A stretch of 64,000 bases of DNA from Cupriavidus pauculus (GCF_002858765.1 NZ_PJRP01000001.1:126414-190413), one strand, 5' to 3'; shown: positions 26,674-35,570, numbered from the stretch's first letter. Notes: generated from the letters alone by a model not told the origin. Numbers and translations: made by a program.

Positions 26674-27660
26674 ATGCCGTTCCGCTTGCCGCAGCGCACA
26701 TCTCCACAGCCTTATTCACAGCGCTTTCCACACAAACGTCCACAGCATTCTCCACAGGCGCGCACGCGTACCTGGCAGGGGCTGATGGCGGTGGTGGCGC
26801 TGGCCGTTCTGTGCGGTTGCAGCACCTCGCCGCCGCGTCCTGCCCGCCCACAGGCGGTGCCCTTGCCCGACTACGAGCGCGTGGCCACGCCGCCTGGTGC
26901 CACGGCGCGTGAACGGGTTGTCGATATTGCCCTGCAGGAATGGCGCAAGTGGGGCAGCCAGGTGGTGCGCATCGGCCGTGACGATTCGGCGTGTGTCACC
27001 CAGAGCCCTCTGCCCGCCCCGACGGCGGCGCTGCCGGGCAATGGCGCTGGCGCCAACGGCGCGACGGTTCAGCCGTCGGCCGACGTCGACATGGAAGAGG
27101 ATGGGGACAGCCAGTGCTTGCGCTTCCCCGACGGCACCGGCATGGAAGCCACGCCCCAGGGGTGCCGGATGGCCCAACGCTACTGGGGCATCGTGGGCGA
27201 GGCGCCGGACTGCCGCCAGGTCACCCAGGGCGCGTGGGCATGGTCGGCAGTGTTCATTTCGTGGGTAATGCGCAAGGCTGGGCTCGATAACGACCAGTTC
27301 CTGACGGGGCAGTCGCATTCGATGTACGTGGTGGACGCCCGCGATGGCATCCTGCCGCGCCCCGCCTTCCACGTGGAGCCTGTGCCCGGTCTGCCGCGCC
27401 CCGGCGACATGATCTGCGCGGGCCGCGGACGCGACAAATACCTGTCCGATCCGTCCGAAATTGGCTTCGGCACGACGCCCATGCACTGCGACATCGTGGT
27501 CGAAGTGGATCGCGCTGCCAACGTGGTCAAGGCGATCGGCGGCAATGTCCAGCAATCGGTGTCGATGGATGTGATCGACCTGAACGACGCTGGCCAGCTC
27601 GACGGCTTCACGAATTCGCACATGCCGTGGCTGCTGATCCTGCGCAACGACCTGCAGTAA
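26674..27660 (+). CDS. DUF2272 lipoprotein
   Basis: A 328-residue predicted lipoprotein of the DUF2272 family. The membrane segment 'LMAVVALAVLCGCSTS' ends in a lipobox LCGC. The DUF2272 part includes 'AWSAVFISWVMRKAGLDNDQ', 'HSMYVVDARDG' and 'PMHCDIVVEVD', with Cys, His and Asp residues suggesting an NlpC/P60- or CHAP-like fold; that link is inference. The N-terminus is odd: residues 9-28 are a low-complexity Pro/Gln/His run encoded by 12-bp repeats. The real start may be later; an ATG at 26785 has AGGGG close in front but gives a very short signal without charge. Confidence 0.75.
   Translation: MPFRLPQRTSPQPYSQRFPHKRPQHSPQARTRTWQGLMAVVALAVLCGCSTSPPRPARPQAVPLPDYERVATPPGATARERVVDIALQEWRKWGSQVVRIGRDDSACVTQSPLPAPTAALPGNGAGANGATVQPSADVDMEEDGDSQCLRFPDGTGMEATPQGCRMAQRYWGIVGEAPDCRQVTQGAWAWSAVFISWVMRKAGLDNDQFLTGQSHSMYVVDARDGILPRPAFHVEPVPGLPRPGDMICAGRGRDKYLSDPSEIGFGTTPMHCDIVVEVDRAANVVKAIGGNVQQSVSMDVIDLNDAGQLDGFTNSHMPWLLILRNDLQ
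26704..26756 (+). repeat. 12-bp array of DnaA-box-like words
   Basis: YCACA cores begin at 26704, 26716, 26728, 26740 and 26752, exactly 12 bp apart. Extended to nonamers, the second is TTATTCACA (fits TTATNCACA) and the fifth is TTCTCCACA (one mismatch); the others are weaker. Read as protein they give a four-residue pattern (SPQP, YSQR, FPHK, RPQH, SPQA), unusual in front of a lipoprotein signal. Confidence 0.65.
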
Positions 27661-27800
27661 ATACGACAGTAAATGCAGCAATAACTGCCGCCGCCGCGCC
27701 GATTCGGTACCGGCGGTAGTTTCTCAACATCGCCCCGTTGCATTGACGGGGATTCCCCCGCCGCGAAACACTGCGCGATCGTATTTCGACGATCTTTCGC

Positions 27801-28571
27801 ATGTCCGCTGTCGCGCCCTCTTCCTCTCCGTCCGTCCCGAATTCCACCCCCGACATCGCGCGCCGCCTGGTGGCCGAAGCACTGGGTACGGCCCTGCTGG
27901 TGGCAATCGTGGTCGGATCCGGCATTCGCGCGGAACGGCTGGCCGCCGGCGATACCGCGCTGGCCCTGCTCTGTAACGCGCTGGCCACCGGAGCCGGCCT
28001 GGTGGCGCTGCTGGTATCGCTGGGCCCGGTGTCCGGGGGGCACTTCAACCCGGTGGTCAGCTTGTCGAACCTGATCCAGGGCCGGCTTTCGCCACGCGAA
28101 GCGGCAGGCTATGTGCTGGTGCAGTTGATAGGTGCCACGCTGGGTGTGATGGCCGCGCATGCCATGTTCGGCCTGCCCGCGCTGTCGCTGTCGACGCAGG
28201 CGCGCACCGGCGTGCCGATGTGGTGGAGCGAATGCCTGGCGTCGTTCGGCCTGATCGGCCTGGGTATCGCCACGGGGCGGTCGCGGCCTGGGCTGCTGCC
28301 GTTTGTCGTGGCCGGCTATATCACCGCCGGCTACTGGTTCACGTCGTCGACATCCTTCGCGAATCCAGCGTTGACGCTGGCCTGTGCGCTGACCGATACG
28401 TTCACAGGTATTCGTATGATGGATGTTCCGGCGTTCGTTTTGGCTCAGATATTTGGTGCCATGAATGCAACGCTGCTATTCCACTGGCTGTGCCCGCCGT
28501 TGTCGACGGGGCCGGCGCCGATGTCCAGGCGGAGCTGGAAAGGCCGTGCCGGGCTTACCAGCGCCGATTGA
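27801..28571 (+). CDS. MIP-family channel (aquaporin/glycerol facilitator-like)
   Basis: A 256-residue six-helix channel protein. The two half-helix motifs are present as NPV (GGHFNPVVS) and NPA (TSFANPALT). Canonical channels have Arg directly after the second NPA (NPAR); here the residue is Leu and no Arg lies in the next several positions, so the selectivity filter should be wider or different. It resembles the MIP subgroup often found with arsenic genes ('YITAGYWFTSSTSFANPA'), but no ars gene is nearby. Its end overlaps the convergent gene's end by 17 bp. Substrate open: water, glycerol, metalloid acids or small amides. Confidence 0.85.
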   Translation: MSAVAPSSSPSVPNSTPDIARRLVAEALGTALLVAIVVGSGIRAERLAAGDTALALLCNALATGAGLVALLVSLGPVSGGHFNPVVSLSNLIQGRLSPREAAGYVLVQLIGATLGVMAAHAMFGLPALSLSTQARTGVPMWWSECLASFGLIGLGIATGRSRPGLLPFVVAGYITAGYWFTSSTSFANPALTLACALTDTFTGIRMMDVPAFVLAQIFGAMNATLLFHWLCPPLSTGPAPMSRRSWKGRAGLTSAD

Positions 28572-30291
28572 GCTGTACGCCGAAGATCGAGCCGCTGGTC
28601 TGCGACGCCCAGGCATCGGCAGGCGCGGCGAAGGTGATGCCGTCCACGTCGTTGGCGCGGCTGTAGGTATAGAACGCCCGCAGGTTGGCATTGCCGGCGG
28701 ATTTGCCCAGCGTCAGCGTGGGCGCGACCGTGACGGCCGTGCGCTGGCCGCCCACGCCAAACCCCGACGAAATCTGGTCGTGCGCCACCTCGAAGGTCAG
28801 CTTGAACTGGTCATTGGCCACGAAGGCCGGACGCACGCGCGTGGCGGCCCATTGCAGCGTGCCGATGCCGGATCGATCAAGCTGCAGGCTCGACTCCACC
28901 GAACCGGCCAGACCCGACCGGCCCTTCCATTCCATCGATTCCGAAACGCGAACCCGCGACAGTTCGCTGCCCATGCCCGAATAGCCGGTCATGGCCATTC
29001 GCGAGCCCTGCCCGTACTGGAACCCCAGGCGATTGGTGCCGAACAGCACGCCCTTTTGCTCATGCATGGCCGAAGCCCACCAGGCGCTGCCGGTATCCTC
29101 GATTTGCGACAGCGGTTCGACCCGCGTGAAGCCCACCCGTACCGAACCCTTGCTATTGGTGTCGATCGGGGCCGACAGCACCGAGTGATAGCTGGGAAGC
29201 TTGGCGCCATTTAGGTCGTTACGCGCCGTGTATTGATAACTCACTCCGAAATCGCCAAGTTTGGCGTTATCGATGCCGAAACGCATCGACGGCGAGTTTG
29301 GCGGCAGCAGCCCGGATGACATCAGGAACGGATTGCTGTCACGGCGCCCCGCCCAGACACTGGCGCCGTCGAGGACGGTCATTCCTGACAGGCCACTGAC
29401 CGACGTATAGAAATTCGGCACCAGCGCGTACGGATCCACGGCAGCGGCATTGCCGTTGACCGACGTGGCATTGGTGCCCTTGGCTTGGGCGACGAGCTGG
29501 ACCTGCGCGCCGCCGCCGATATCCGCCACCGATTCGCGAATCTTGACCTCGCCCGAACTGGTGCAGGCCAGGCCCTGCCCAAACCCCGCCGATGGCGTGC
29601 CGCCGCCCGGACACGCGCGCTGTGTGCCGGAACGGTCTTCCACCGCCGCGCGGCCGCTATAGCCGAGTCGCCAAACCGAATCGCCAGCGGGATTGTCAGC
29701 CGGAAGTTGCGAACGCAGCACTGGCGGCGCGTCGGATGGCGTCTCCGGTGTGATGTCGGCGTTTTCCGGGTTGCGCGCCGCGCTGGGGGTGTCGGGCTGC
29801 GGCAGGGCCGGGAATTCGCCAAGCCGATGCGGAAACAGCACCACCGGCGGCGGCGGTGGGGGTGGCGGCGCCAGCGAATCGGGCGGACCGACGAAATCGG
29901 GATTCTCGTTGAGCGGCGCCTGGGCGACCGTGGCGGCGCCCTCGGCGGTGCTGGCAGCGCCGGCGGCCTCGCTGGTCTCGGCTGCTACGGCCGTGGCGGC
30001 AGGCGCAGCCTTCCGGGCCTCCGCGGTGTCGGCCGCACTGGCCGACTGGATCAGGTCTGCCAGCGGATCGGCGGCCGCAGCCGTGGGTACGCTGGCGGGG
30101 GCTGCGGCGGGCACGGCACCTGCTGCCACGGCGGACGTCACCGGCGGGGTCGTGCTTTCCGCAATGAGCGGCGGGGGTGCTACCGAAGTGCCTGTCTGCG
30201 CGCATGCGCTGACCCCCCAGGCAGCCAGGACGGCAAAAGCCAGGCGGCGACGGGCAAACAGGCGGGAGGGAAGCAGTACGGATTGCAGCAT
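28555..30291 (-). CDS. Large proline-rich envelope protein, unknown function
   Basis: A 578-residue protein I do not recognise. The N-terminus has an Arg-rich start, a hydrophobic segment and a lipobox-like VSAC (Cys30), so it is probably an outer-membrane lipoprotein; signal peptidase I cleavage is the alternative. Residues 35-190 are Ala/Pro-rich low complexity with a run of eight prolines, resembling a periplasmic linker. The remaining 380 residues alternate short polar and aromatic stretches with many Gly, Asn and Ser (for example 'FGVSYQYTARNDLNGAKLPS'), as in an outer-membrane barrel or autotransporter-like C-terminus. No ribosome site is obvious; the ATG at 30291 was chosen over a GTG six bases upstream. 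Confidence 0.65.
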   Translation of the reverse strand: MLQSVLLPSRLFARRRLAFAVLAAWGVSACAQTGTSVAPPPLIAESTTPPVTSAVAAGAVPAAAPASVPTAAAADPLADLIQSASAADTAEARKAAPAATAVAAETSEAAGAASTAEGAATVAQAPLNENPDFVGPPDSLAPPPPPPPPVVLFPHRLGEFPALPQPDTPSAARNPENADITPETPSDAPPVLRSQLPADNPAGDSVWRLGYSGRAAVEDRSGTQRACPGGGTPSAGFGQGLACTSSGEVKIRESVADIGGGAQVQLVAQAKGTNATSVNGNAAAVDPYALVPNFYTSVSGLSGMTVLDGASVWAGRRDSNPFLMSSGLLPPNSPSMRFGIDNAKLGDFGVSYQYTARNDLNGAKLPSYHSVLSAPIDTNSKGSVRVGFTRVEPLSQIEDTGSAWWASAMHEQKGVLFGTNRLGFQYGQGSRMAMTGYSGMGSELSRVRVSESMEWKGRSGLAGSVESSLQLDRSGIGTLQWAATRVRPAFVANDQFKLTFEVAHDQISSGFGVGGQRTAVTVAPTLTLGKSAGNANLRAFYTYSRANDVDGITFAAPADAWASQTSGSIFGVQLNRRW

Positions 30292-30639
30292 GAACACAAC
30301 AAGGGCCGGCGTGGACGAACTCCGGGGGGGAGGGCTCAGTTTTTATCAGGCGAACTTTTTGACCGCAAGCCGGGTTACAAAATCCCGCGACGGCGTCACA
30401 AAGCGTTGGAAATGCGTCTGAATTCCCACATTGCGGAACACGCGCCGCACCGGTTCGGAGCATGCTTGGGCACCGTGGCAAAACCGTTGCAGAAGTGCTG
30501 AATTCCTAGCGAAAACCCCCATCCTGAAGGGCGTCCGTGCTGAAAACGCCACCGCTATAATCGACCGACCTGTCTACCGGGCAACACATATCGGGTGCAA
30601 GGCAGTCACGCATACATATCTATAAAAGAGGAGATGTCC
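30292..30639. other. Divergent intergenic region with TRAP-gene promoter candidate
   Basis: About 348 bases lie between two divergent genes. A consensus -10 TATAAT is at 30556-30561, about 80 bases before the TRAP gene, but no good -35 accompanies it. The rest shows no gene, RNA or repeat that I can support. Confidence 0.5.
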
Positions 30640-31779
30640 ATGGAACGTCGTTCCTTCCTGTTGAAGGCTTCGGCCGTAGCAGCCACGGGTGCGCTTGCCG
30701 CCTGCGGCAAGGAAGACAAGCCCGCGGCCCCGGCCGCATCGGCCAGCGCCCCGGGCGCGCCCGCCGTGGTCGGCAGCAATCCGGCGGTGGAATGGCGCCT
30801 GGCGTCCAGCTTCCCGAAGTCGCTCGACACCATCTATGGCGCGGCCGAACTGCTGAGCCAGCGTGTGAAGGAACTGACCGACGGCAAGTTCAACATCAAG
30901 GTGTTTGCCGCTGGCGAAATCGTGCCGGGCCTGCAGGTGCTGGACGCCGTGCAGAACCAGACCGTGCAGATCGGCCACACGGCCGGCTACTACTACTTCG
31001 GCAAGAACCCGACGCTGTGCTTCGACACGACGATTCCGTTCGGCCTGACCGCTCGCCAGCAGAACGCCTGGATGATGCAGGGCAACGGCATGAAGCTGAT
31101 GCGCGAGTTCTTCAAGGAATACAACGTCGTCAACTTCATGGGCGGCAACACCTGCGCCCAGATGGGCGGCTGGTTCCGCAAGGAAATCAAGACCGTGGCC
31201 GACCTGCAGGGCCTGAAGTACCGCGTGGCCGGATTTGCCGGCGTGGTGCTGTCGCGCCTGGGCGTGGTGCCGCAGCAGATTGCCGGCGGTGACATCTACC
31301 CGGCGCTGGAAAAGGGCACGATCGACGCGGCCGAATGGGTGGGCCCGTACGACGACGAAAAGCTCGGTTTCTACAAGGTGGCGCCGTACTACTACTACCC
31401 GGGCTGGTGGGAAGGCAGCGCGCAGCTGTCGTTCTACGCGTCGCAACCCGAGTACGACAAGCTGCCGGCACTCTACAAGCGTGCGCTGGAAACGGCCACC
31501 ATCGAGGCGCACACCAACATGATGGCCAAGTACGACACCGTGAACCCGCAGGCGCTGGCCCGCCTGCTGGAAAACGGCGTGAAGCTGCGTCCGTTCTCGA
31601 AGGAGATCATGGAAGCCTGCTTCAAGGCCACGCAGGAAGCGTACGCCGACGAAAGCGCCAAGAACCCGTCGTTCAAGAAGATCTTTGACGACTGGCGCGT
31701 GTTCCGCAACAACGAGGCCGCCTGGTTCAGCGTGGCCGAGCAGGCATTCTCGCAATTCAGCTACGCGCGCAAGCTGTAA
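30640..31779 (+). CDS. TRAP transporter solute-binding protein (TakP/DctP-like), Tat lipoprotein
   Basis: A 379-residue periplasmic binding protein of the DctP superfamily. The N-terminus combines a twin-arginine motif (ERRSFLLKA) with a lipobox LAAC (Cys22), suggesting Tat export and lipid anchoring. The mature part has 'GAAELLSQRVKELTDGKFNI', the TRAP signature area 'DLQGLKYRVAGFAGVVLSRL' and 'GTIDAAEWVGPYDD', typical of the 2-oxoacid-binding TakP branch. GAGGAG sits six bases before the ATG at 30640; another ATG six bases earlier abuts it. No dctQ or dctM gene is nearby, so it is an orphan in this window. A terminator follows. Confidence 0.88.
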   Translation: MERRSFLLKASAVAATGALAACGKEDKPAAPAASASAPGAPAVVGSNPAVEWRLASSFPKSLDTIYGAAELLSQRVKELTDGKFNIKVFAAGEIVPGLQVLDAVQNQTVQIGHTAGYYYFGKNPTLCFDTTIPFGLTARQQNAWMMQGNGMKLMREFFKEYNVVNFMGGNTCAQMGGWFRKEIKTVADLQGLKYRVAGFAGVVLSRLGVVPQQIAGGDIYPALEKGTIDAAEWVGPYDDEKLGFYKVAPYYYYPGWWEGSAQLSFYASQPEYDKLPALYKRALETATIEAHTNMMAKYDTVNPQALARLLENGVKLRPFSKEIMEACFKATQEAYADESAKNPSFKKIFDDWRVFRNNEAAWFSVAEQAFSQFSYARKL

Positions 31780-31821
31780 GCGGCAAGCCTTTCTGGCCGT
31801 TCGGCCAGTCCGGCCCTTCGC

Positions 31822-31847
31822 AAAGCCCGGCTCCGGCCGGGCTTTTT
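31822..31847 (+). terminator. Intrinsic terminator after the TRAP binding-protein gene
   Basis: A stem AGCCCGGC/GCCGGGCT with a TCCG loop followed by five Ts, 43 bases after the stop codon. Confidence 0.88.
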
Positions 31848-31920
31848 CATGGCGCCACACGTCTGCCCACACCCGGTAGAATCCGCCCCACAACCGGACT
31901 TCTACCCGGAACACTCCCCC

Positions 31921-32826
31921 ATGCAACTCGGTATTCTCTACGCCCTGCTGGCGTACATCGTCTGGGGCCTGCTGCCCCTCTACATCAAGTCCCTGCACGG
32001 CGTGGCGCCGCTGGAAATCCTGTTGCACCGCATGGTGTGGTCGCTGGTATTCCTGGGGGCAATACTGTTGTGGCGCCGTCATTTCGGCTGGCTGCGCGAA
32101 GTGGCGGCCAATCCGCGCCTGATCCTGAACTTCGCGGCCAGTGCGGGCTTGCTGTGCTGCAACTGGTTCCTCTATATCTGGGCGGTGTCGGCCGATCGCG
32201 TGGTCGATGCCAGCCTGGGCTACTTCATCAATCCGCTGTTCAGCGTGCTGCTGGGCGTGCTGCTGCTGCATGAGCGGCTGCGTCCGGGCCAGTGGCTGTC
32301 GATCGCCATTGCCGCCGCCGGTGTGCTCTGGCTGACGTGGTCGGCCGGACAACTGCCCTGGATCGCGCTGGGGCTGGCAGCGTCGTTTGGCGGCTATGGG
32401 CTGCTGCGCAAGACCGGCGCGCTGGGCGCGCTCGAAGGTCTGTCGCTGGAAACGCTGATCCTGTTTCCGCTGGCGGCCGCGGCCCTGGGCTTCCTGATAG
32501 TGACCGGGCAAGACACCACGCGCGGCGCAGCCACGGGTACGCAGATCCTGCTGCTGCTGGCCGGCCCGGTCACGGCGGTGCCGCTGCTGTTCTTTGCGGC
32601 GGGTGCGCGCCGCATCCCGCTGTCGCTGCTTGGCCTGCTGCAGTACGCGGGGCCGACGATCCAGCTGCTCCTTGGCATCTGGCTGTACCACGAGCCGTTT
32701 CCGGCCCAGAAGCAGATTGGCTATGCGCTGATCTGGATGTCGCTGGCGATCTACGCGGCCGAGGGTTTGCTGGTCAGCCGCCTGAGTACGAAGCGAAATA
32801 TCAACACGAAAAATGAGACGGCGTAA
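31921..32826 (+). CDS. rarD: RarD-type EamA/DMT transporter
   Basis: A 301-residue inner-membrane transporter with ten predicted helices. The RarD signature start 'GILYALLAYIVWGLLPLYIK' and 'APLEILLHRMVWSLVFL' are clear, and the C-terminal half has 'GPVTAVPLLFFAAGARRIPL'. RarD is named for chloramphenicol sensitivity in E. coli, but its natural substrate is not established. The start at 31921 gives the family length; the ribosome site is weak. The DinB gene lies about 117 bp downstream with its own LexA box. Confidence 0.87.
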   Translation: MQLGILYALLAYIVWGLLPLYIKSLHGVAPLEILLHRMVWSLVFLGAILLWRRHFGWLREVAANPRLILNFAASAGLLCCNWFLYIWAVSADRVVDASLGYFINPLFSVLLGVLLLHERLRPGQWLSIAIAAAGVLWLTWSAGQLPWIALGLAASFGGYGLLRKTGALGALEGLSLETLILFPLAAAALGFLIVTGQDTTRGAATGTQILLLLAGPVTAVPLLFFAAGARRIPLSLLGLLQYAGPTIQLLLGIWLYHEPFPAQKQIGYALIWMSLAIYAAEGLLVSRLSTKRNINTKNETA

Positions 32827-32902
32827 AAAATATCAGTAACTATCCGTCATGAGAATATTTGTGGCGGCCCATCCCTATTCCGGATTCCAGGTCGCCACAC
32901 TA

Positions 32903-32922
32903 TACTGTACGTTTATACAGTA
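32903..32922 (+). promoter_or_regulatory. LexA (SOS) box upstream of dinB
   Basis: TACTGTACGTTTATACAGTA contains the invariant CTGT-N8-ACAG (32905-32920) and matches the 20-bp E. coli consensus at 17 positions. It lies 20 bases before the dinB ATG, so DNA damage should induce the polymerase. Confidence 0.92.
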
Positions 32923-32942
32923 TCGATCGCCCCTCTTCGCTC

Positions 32943-34115
32943 ATGCCCCCGAACGCCCCCCGGCGCATTGCCCATCTCGACATGGACGCGTTCTACGCCT
33001 CGGTGGAACTGCTGCGCTATCCGGACCTGCGTGGGCAGGCGGTGGTGATCGGCGGCGGCCGCAATGCGGTGCCGGAGGTGCTGCCCGATGGTTCGCGCCG
33101 CTATGCGCGGCTGCGCGATTACGTAGGGCGTGGCGTCGTCACTACTTCCACCTACGAGGCCAGGGCTCTGGGCGTGTTCTCGGCCATGGGCATGATGAAG
33201 GCCGCCAAGCTGGCCCCCGACGCGATCCTGCTACCGACTGACTTCGACGCCTACCGGCGCTACTCCGGGTTGTTCAAGGCAGCCGTCAGATCATTCACTG
33301 GAAAAATAGAAGATCGCGGTATCGATGAGATATATATCGATCTGGGTGATATTGAAGGCGAGCCGCATGCGGTTGCCGGCCGCATCAAGGCCGCCGTCCA
33401 CGAAGCCACGGGCCTGACATGCTCGATCTGCGTGGCCCCCAACAAGCTGCTGGCCAAAATTGGCTCCGAACTCGACAAGCCGAACGGGCTGACCATCCTG
33501 ACGCCCGCCGATATCCCCACGCGCATCTGGCCGCTGGCGGCCCGCAAGGTCAACGGCATCGGTCCCAAGGCCGCGGAAAAACTGCAGGCCATCGGCATCG
33601 ATACCGTGGGCGATCTGGCCGAGGCCGACCTGGCGCTGCTGCAGGCCCATTTCGGCCGCAATTACGCGGGCTGGCTGGTGGAAGTGGCCCATGGCCGCGA
33701 CGAACGCCAGGTGGTGGTCAGTTCCGAACCGAAGTCGATGAGCCGCGAAACCACGTTCGAGCGCGATCTGCACCCGCGCACCGACCGCCCGGTGCTGTCG
33801 GAACAATTCACCAAGCTCTGCATGCGCGTGGCCGACGACCTGCGGCGCAAGGGGTACGTGGGCCGCACGGTGGGCATCAAGCTGCGCTTTGACGATTTCC
33901 ACACCGTGACCCGCGACCTGACGATGACGGCCCATACCGCCGATGGCGCGATGATCCGGCGCGGTGCCACCGAATGCCTGAAGCGTATCCCGCTGGAACG
34001 GCGCATCCGGCTGCTGGGCGTGCGCGTCAGCGCCCTGCTGCCGGCGGCCGAGCAAGGCGACGATCCCGCGCCGGTGCAGGAGGAATTCCGCTTCGAGGAC
34101 GACGCCGAAGGCTGA
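32943..34115 (+). CDS. dinB: DNA polymerase IV (Y-family, translesion)
   Basis: A 390-residue Y-family polymerase that bypasses damaged bases. The catalytic acids are in HLDMDAFYAS (Asp13) and GIDEIYIDL, and the helix-hairpin-helix 'NGIGPKAAEKLQAIGIDTVG' follows. Between the usual 'AVVIGG' and 'RGVVTT' (residues 39-63) there is an extra stretch of about 20 residues compared with E. coli DinB. I see no clear C-terminal beta-clamp motif, though the tail 'QEEFRFEDD' may serve. A near-perfect LexA box precedes the gene. Confidence 0.92.
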   Translation: MPPNAPRRIAHLDMDAFYASVELLRYPDLRGQAVVIGGGRNAVPEVLPDGSRRYARLRDYVGRGVVTTSTYEARALGVFSAMGMMKAAKLAPDAILLPTDFDAYRRYSGLFKAAVRSFTGKIEDRGIDEIYIDLGDIEGEPHAVAGRIKAAVHEATGLTCSICVAPNKLLAKIGSELDKPNGLTILTPADIPTRIWPLAARKVNGIGPKAAEKLQAIGIDTVGDLAEADLALLQAHFGRNYAGWLVEVAHGRDERQVVVSSEPKSMSRETTFERDLHPRTDRPVLSEQFTKLCMRVADDLRRKGYVGRTVGIKLRFDDFHTVTRDLTMTAHTADGAMIRRGATECLKRIPLERRIRLLGVRVSALLPAAEQGDDPAPVQEEFRFEDDAEG

Positions 34116-34198
34116 GCGGCGCTCATCCGCGCCCCACCTTCCGACAGTGCCGACGGCTTCCGCATCGTCCGGCGCAAACCGGACCCGAAAAAGTGGCG

Positions 34199-34246
34199 AA
34201 AGCGCTATAAAAGCGCGACGAAAGCGCGGGGAGCGCCTCAAAGCGC
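34199..34246. repeat. Helically phased AAAGCGC repeats
   Basis: AAAGCGC begins at 34199, 34210, 34221 and 34240, with a variant GGAGCGC at 34230, giving intervals of 11, 11, 9 and 10 bp. It lies between dinB and the MFS gene. No regulator can be named. Confidence 0.5.
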
Positions 34247-34354
34247 CCAAAAACCCCCGTGTCATACGGTCCTATCTATCTCCCGGTAGAATCGGCGGCT
34301 TCGACGGGCGTCGACGCAGAACGCCCCGCCCCACCCTCCGCCCACGCGCGCCCC

Positions 34355-35551
34355 ATGACCCCATCCGTCGCCACCGCCCAACGTACCGCCGCCCCGGCCG
34401 CCTGGATCACGCCCCTGCTGGCCGTGGCCTGCGGCATGATCGTCGCCAACCTGTATTACGCGCAGCCGCTGGTCGGCCCGATCGCACTTGCGCTGGGGCT
34501 GTCGCCGGAAATCGCCGGCCTGATCGTGACGCTGATCCAGATCGGCTACTGCGTGGGCCTGCTGTTGCTGGTGCCGCTGGGCGATATCGTCGAGAACCGC
34601 AAGCTCGTGCTGACGCTGGTGGGCGGCTGCGCGGTGGCCCTGCTGGCGGCTGCGCTGGCCACGCATGCGAGCGTGTTCCTGGTGGCGGGCTGCGCCATCG
34701 GACTGTGCTCGGTGGCCGTGCAGGTACTGGTGCCGTTCGCGGCGCACCTGGCGCCCGAGCATGCGCGTGGTCGCGCGGTCGGCAATGTCACCAGCGGGCT
34801 GCTGATGGGCATCATGCTTGCGCGGCCGGTGTCGAGCCTGGTGTCCGACCTGTTTGGCTGGCACGCGATCTTCGCGGCGTCGGCCGTGGCGATGGTGCTG
34901 CTCGGCATCGTGCTGGCGCGCAAGCTGCCCCAGCGCCGGCCCGCGCCCGGCGTCAACTACATCCAGATGCTTGGCTCGATGAGCCATCTGCTGCGTACCC
35001 AGCCGGTGCTGCGCCGCCGTGCCGCCTACCAGGCCGCCATGTTCGGCGTCTTCAGCCTGTTCTGGACCACCACGCCGCTGTACCTGGCCGGGCCCGCCTT
35101 CCACATGTCGCAGACCGGCATCGCGATCTTCGCGCTGGTGGGCGTGGCCGGCGCCATTGCCGCGCCCATGGCGGGCCGCTACGCCGACCGTGGGCACAGC
35201 CGGCAGATGACCGCGCTGGCGCTTGTGCTGGGCGCGGCATCGTTCCTGCTGAGCCGGGTGGGTACGGAGGGCTCGCTGCTGTCGTTGCTGTCGCTGACGG
35301 TGGCGGCCGTGCTGCTCGACTTCGCGGTGTCGACCAATCTGGTGATCGGCCAGCGCGCGATCTTCTCGCTGTCCGATGAACACCGCAGTCGCCTCAACGG
35401 CCTGTACATGGCCATCTTCTTCGTGGGCGGCGCCATCGGATCGTCGGTGGGCGCGTGGGCCTATGCGCGCGCCGGCTGGCCGCTGGCCAGCTGGATCGGC
35501 TTCGCCCTGCCTGCCATCGCGCTGCTGTACTTCCGCACGGAACGTCGTTGA
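34355..35551 (+). CDS. MFS transporter (drug/sugar efflux type)
   Basis: A 398-residue 12-helix major facilitator. The N-terminal part '[20 protein letters not shown]' and the loop '[20 protein letters not shown]' (motif A) are typical of the YnfM/arabinose-efflux-like branch of H+-driven exporters. The start at 34355 fits the first helix; frames open 96 bases earlier, but that leader is not conserved in character. The gene converges on the racemase gene, leaving only 19 bp. The substrate is not predictable. Confidence 0.85.
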   Translation: MTPSVATAQRTAAPAAWITPLLAVACGMIVANLYYAQPLVGPIALALGLSPEIAGLIVTLIQIGYCVGLLLLVPLGDIVENRKLVLTLVGGCAVALLAAALATHASVFLVAGCAIGLCSVAVQVLVPFAAHLAPEHARGRAVGNVTSGLLMGIMLARPVSSLVSDLFGWHAIFAASAVAMVLLGIVLARKLPQRRPAPGVNYIQMLGSMSHLLRTQPVLRRRAAYQAAMFGVFSLFWTTTPLYLAGPAFHMSQTGIAIFALVGVAGAIAAPMAGRYADRGHSRQMTALALVLGAASFLLSRVGTEGSLLSLLSLTVAAVLLDFAVSTNLVIGQRAIFSLSDEHRSRLNGLYMAIFFVGGAIGSSVGAWAYARAGWPLASWIGFALPAIALLYFRTERR

Positions 35552-35570
35552 TCGTCCAAATTTAAGGGGA

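Noticed and set aside
30574-32691. A 705-codon leftward frame across the TRAP and rarD genes.
   Set aside because: It is antisense to two clear genes with good ribosome sites and has shadow-like composition.
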